DNA from: Alistipes sp. CAG:435
GTDB lineage: Bacteria > Bacteroidota > Bacteroidia > Bacteroidales > UBA932
Direction: 5' to 3'
Length of the DNA: 33,237 nucleotides
Assembly: GCA_000433355.1 (NCBI GenBank)
Contig: FR893149.1
Coordinates: forward strand, 1 to 33,237
Part shown: in pieces, positions 32,089 to 33,237 of the stretch
How the letters are laid out: the number at the start of each line of letters is the position of its first letter
Numbering within the stretch: the stretch's first letter is position 1
Position numbers and translations under genes: made by a program
The notes under the pieces: generated by a model
Told to the model about the DNA's origin: nothing
Databases searched by the model: none
What the model saw: the letters and a program-made list of their open reading frames with translations, nothing else

Positions 32089-32652
32089 CTATTCTCCTTT
32101 GATTGAATTGAAAGCCTTGACCGCATTGTCCACAGCCAAAGAGTAGGCTCTGGATGTGATAGTAGAGGCTGTGATCGCGTCCACATCGCCACCGTCCTTC
32201 TTGACGGTCAGGCTCTTGGACGACGGATCGAAGCCCTTGAACTGGTTCATGAACTTCTCGTCGGTGTTGCACTTGGCTCCAAGACCAGGAGTCTCATTGT
32301 GGGACAGCACGGACGTGTTGTAAACCACCCCGTCGGCGGTGATGCCGACCATCAGGACGAGCGGGCCGCCGAAACCTACGGTCGTGGATTTCACGGCGTA
32401 GGCCACAGGAGTGCCGTCAACGATGCTGACATAATATTCAGAAGCCTGTCCTCCGACTTCGACCGGCTTGGCCTCGGAGAGTTCGCCTCCCTCAGGAAGC
32501 ACGGCTCCGATGGAAGCCTTGAGGATGTCGGCGTTGGCCTTTGCGATCGGCTCGGCTGTCAGAGCGTACATTCCGCCAAGAAGAGCTGAGCAGACGAGGC
32601 TGACGACTGTCAGGCAGACCACCATTGTGGTAAGATTCGATTTTACAGCCAT
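32089..32652 (-). CDS. rnfG: Rnf electron transport complex subunit G
   Basis: This 187-residue protein has one N-terminal transmembrane helix (about 9-30) and a periplasmic FMN-binding domain. Hallmarks are HNETPGLGAK (118-126) and DAITASTITS (158-167), where Thr164 aligns with the threonine that carries covalent FMN. The usual SGAT reads TAST here, a mild deviation. It starts 3 bases after the rnfD stop. Confidence 0.95.
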   Translation of the reverse strand: MAVKSNLTTMVVCLTVVSLVCSALLGGMYALTAEPIAKANADILKASIGAVLPEGGELSEAKPVEVGGQASEYYVSIVDGTPVAYAVKSTTVGFGGPLVLMVGITADGVVYNTSVLSHNETPGLGAKCNTDEKFMNQFKGFDPSSKSLTVKKDGGDVDAITASTITSRAYSLAVDNAVKAFNSIKGE

Positions 32653-32655
32653 AAC

Positions 32656-33237
32656 CTATGCCCTCCCGTATTTTTTCTGATGGAACCACTTGTTAAGGAG
32701 CGGAACCATCGAGTTCATTATAAGAATAGCGAAGCTCATTCCTTCTGGATAAGAGCCGAAATACCTGATCATCAGGGTGATGAAACCGATTCCCACACCA
32801 AAGATGATTCCGCCCTTCGTGCTCATTGGCGAGGTCACATAGTCGGTCGCCATGAAGCAGGAACCGAGCAGCAGACCGCCGGTGAGGAGGTTGAATACAG
32901 GGTCGGTGAACTGGGTAGGATCAGCGAGCCAGAAGATGCAGGAGACAGCGGCCACGGTTCCAAGGATGGAGAGGGTGATCCACGGCTTGATGACCTTGCG
33001 GACAAGCAGATAGATGAATCCGATCAGGATCGCGACGGCGCTTGCCTCACCGGCGGATCCACCGATGTTCGCGAAGAGCATCTGTGAATATGAAAGGCCG
33101 TTCCGCGCGATTATGTCAGTGGCGGAAAGTCCTTTCATCAGCCCCTCGTTGATGATGCCGAGAGGTGTCGCTCCGGTGATCGCGTCCGCTCCGAAAAGGC
33201 CTCCCGGAATCGTCCAGTTGGTCATGTAGGTAGGGAA
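32656..33237 (-). CDS. rnfD: Rnf electron transport complex subunit D (C-terminal part, cut by window)
   Basis: The frame is open to the right window edge, reading FPTYMTNW before the internal Met at 33225, so only about the last 193 residues of a roughly 330-residue protein are seen. TGATPLG (ADAITGATPLG) holds the threonine for covalent FMN. The remaining helices include GGLLLGSCFMATDYVTSPMS and GIIFGVGIGFITLMIRYFGSYPEGMSFAILIMN, strongly typical of RnfD/NqrB. Only the true start is missing. Confidence 0.95.
   Translation of the reverse strand, partial: FPTYMTNWTIPGGLFGADAITGATPLGIINEGLMKGLSATDIIARNGLSYSQMLFANIGGSAGEASAVAILIGFIYLLVRKVIKPWITLSILGTVAAVSCIFWLADPTQFTDPVFNLLTGGLLLGSCFMATDYVTSPMSTKGGIIFGVGIGFITLMIRYFGSYPEGMSFAILIMNSMVPLLNKWFHQKKYGRA

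Noticed and set aside
30997..32106. 369-residue open frame on the + strand, rich in His, Asp and Glu
   Set aside because: It is the mirror of rnfA and rnfE, whose motifs are unambiguous. Its composition is that of antisense to membrane-protein codons.

Overview
The window looks like a chromosomal segment of a Bacteroidales bacterium of moderate GC content. The evidence is promoters of the Bacteroidetes type (TTTG about 19 bases before TAnnTTTG), few strong Shine-Dalgarno sequences, an ECF sigma factor grouped with outer-membrane-type proteins, and an Rnf complex. The genus cannot be fixed from sequence alone. Rikenellaceae-like or related uncultured gut Bacteroidales are plausible.

Layout. 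Bases 1-356 hold no supportable gene. A small secreted/membrane protein (357-1115) ends in a clear terminator. It is followed by ssb and purA, which read as one unit. Next come a hairpin and a 51-bp tandem repeat, then a leftward four-gene operon: ECF sigma factor, anti-sigma-like membrane protein, secreted protein and outer-membrane barrel-like protein (6214 to 3762). A rightward, AT-richer AAA/DUF4143-type ATPase (6415-7719) sits behind a REP-like palindrome and a 20-bp inverted repeat that touches its promoter.

The core (7858-30244, all leftward) is an aryl-polyene-type biosynthetic cluster in two blocks. The promoter-proximal block runs from 30244 to 15005. It encodes an aromatic amino acid ammonia-lyase, an O-methyltransferase-like protein, two acyl carrier proteins, an LpxL-like acyltransferase, a dehydratase-ketosynthase fusion, a short ketosynthase-like pseudoenzyme, a ketosynthase and a Cys-less chain-length-factor-like partner. 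It continues with a small DMT transporter, a LolA-like carrier, a secreted protein, a dehydratase-glycosyltransferase fusion, an MMPL exporter-acyltransferase-methyltransferase-like fusion and an alpha/beta hydrolase. The second block (14427 to 7858) encodes a PaaK-like CoA ligase, a PlsC-like acyltransferase, a ketosynthase, a hot-dog thioesterase, a phytoene-desaturase-like oxidoreductase and a FabG-type reductase. The inferred pathway is: amino acid to (hydroxy)cinnamate, CoA activation, malonyl-based extension on ACP with ketoreduction and dehydration to a conjugated polyene, then methylation, acyl transfer or glycosylation, and movement to the outer envelope. The dialkylresorcinol genes darA/darB are absent, so flexirubin is not supported.

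Right of the cluster are a small outer-membrane barrel protein and rnfA, rnfE, rnfG and the C-terminal part of rnfD (cut by the window edge). Their order implies that rnfB and rnfC lie further right.

Beyond the genes, the window is rich in unexplained structure. It has a dispersed REP-like palindrome (five copies, four inside reading frames), two minisatellites, a 162-bp fold-back element, a triple-hairpin array, and a strong excess of the hexamer GAATAT and the palindrome GAATATTC, for which rare ATA isoleucine codons are used.
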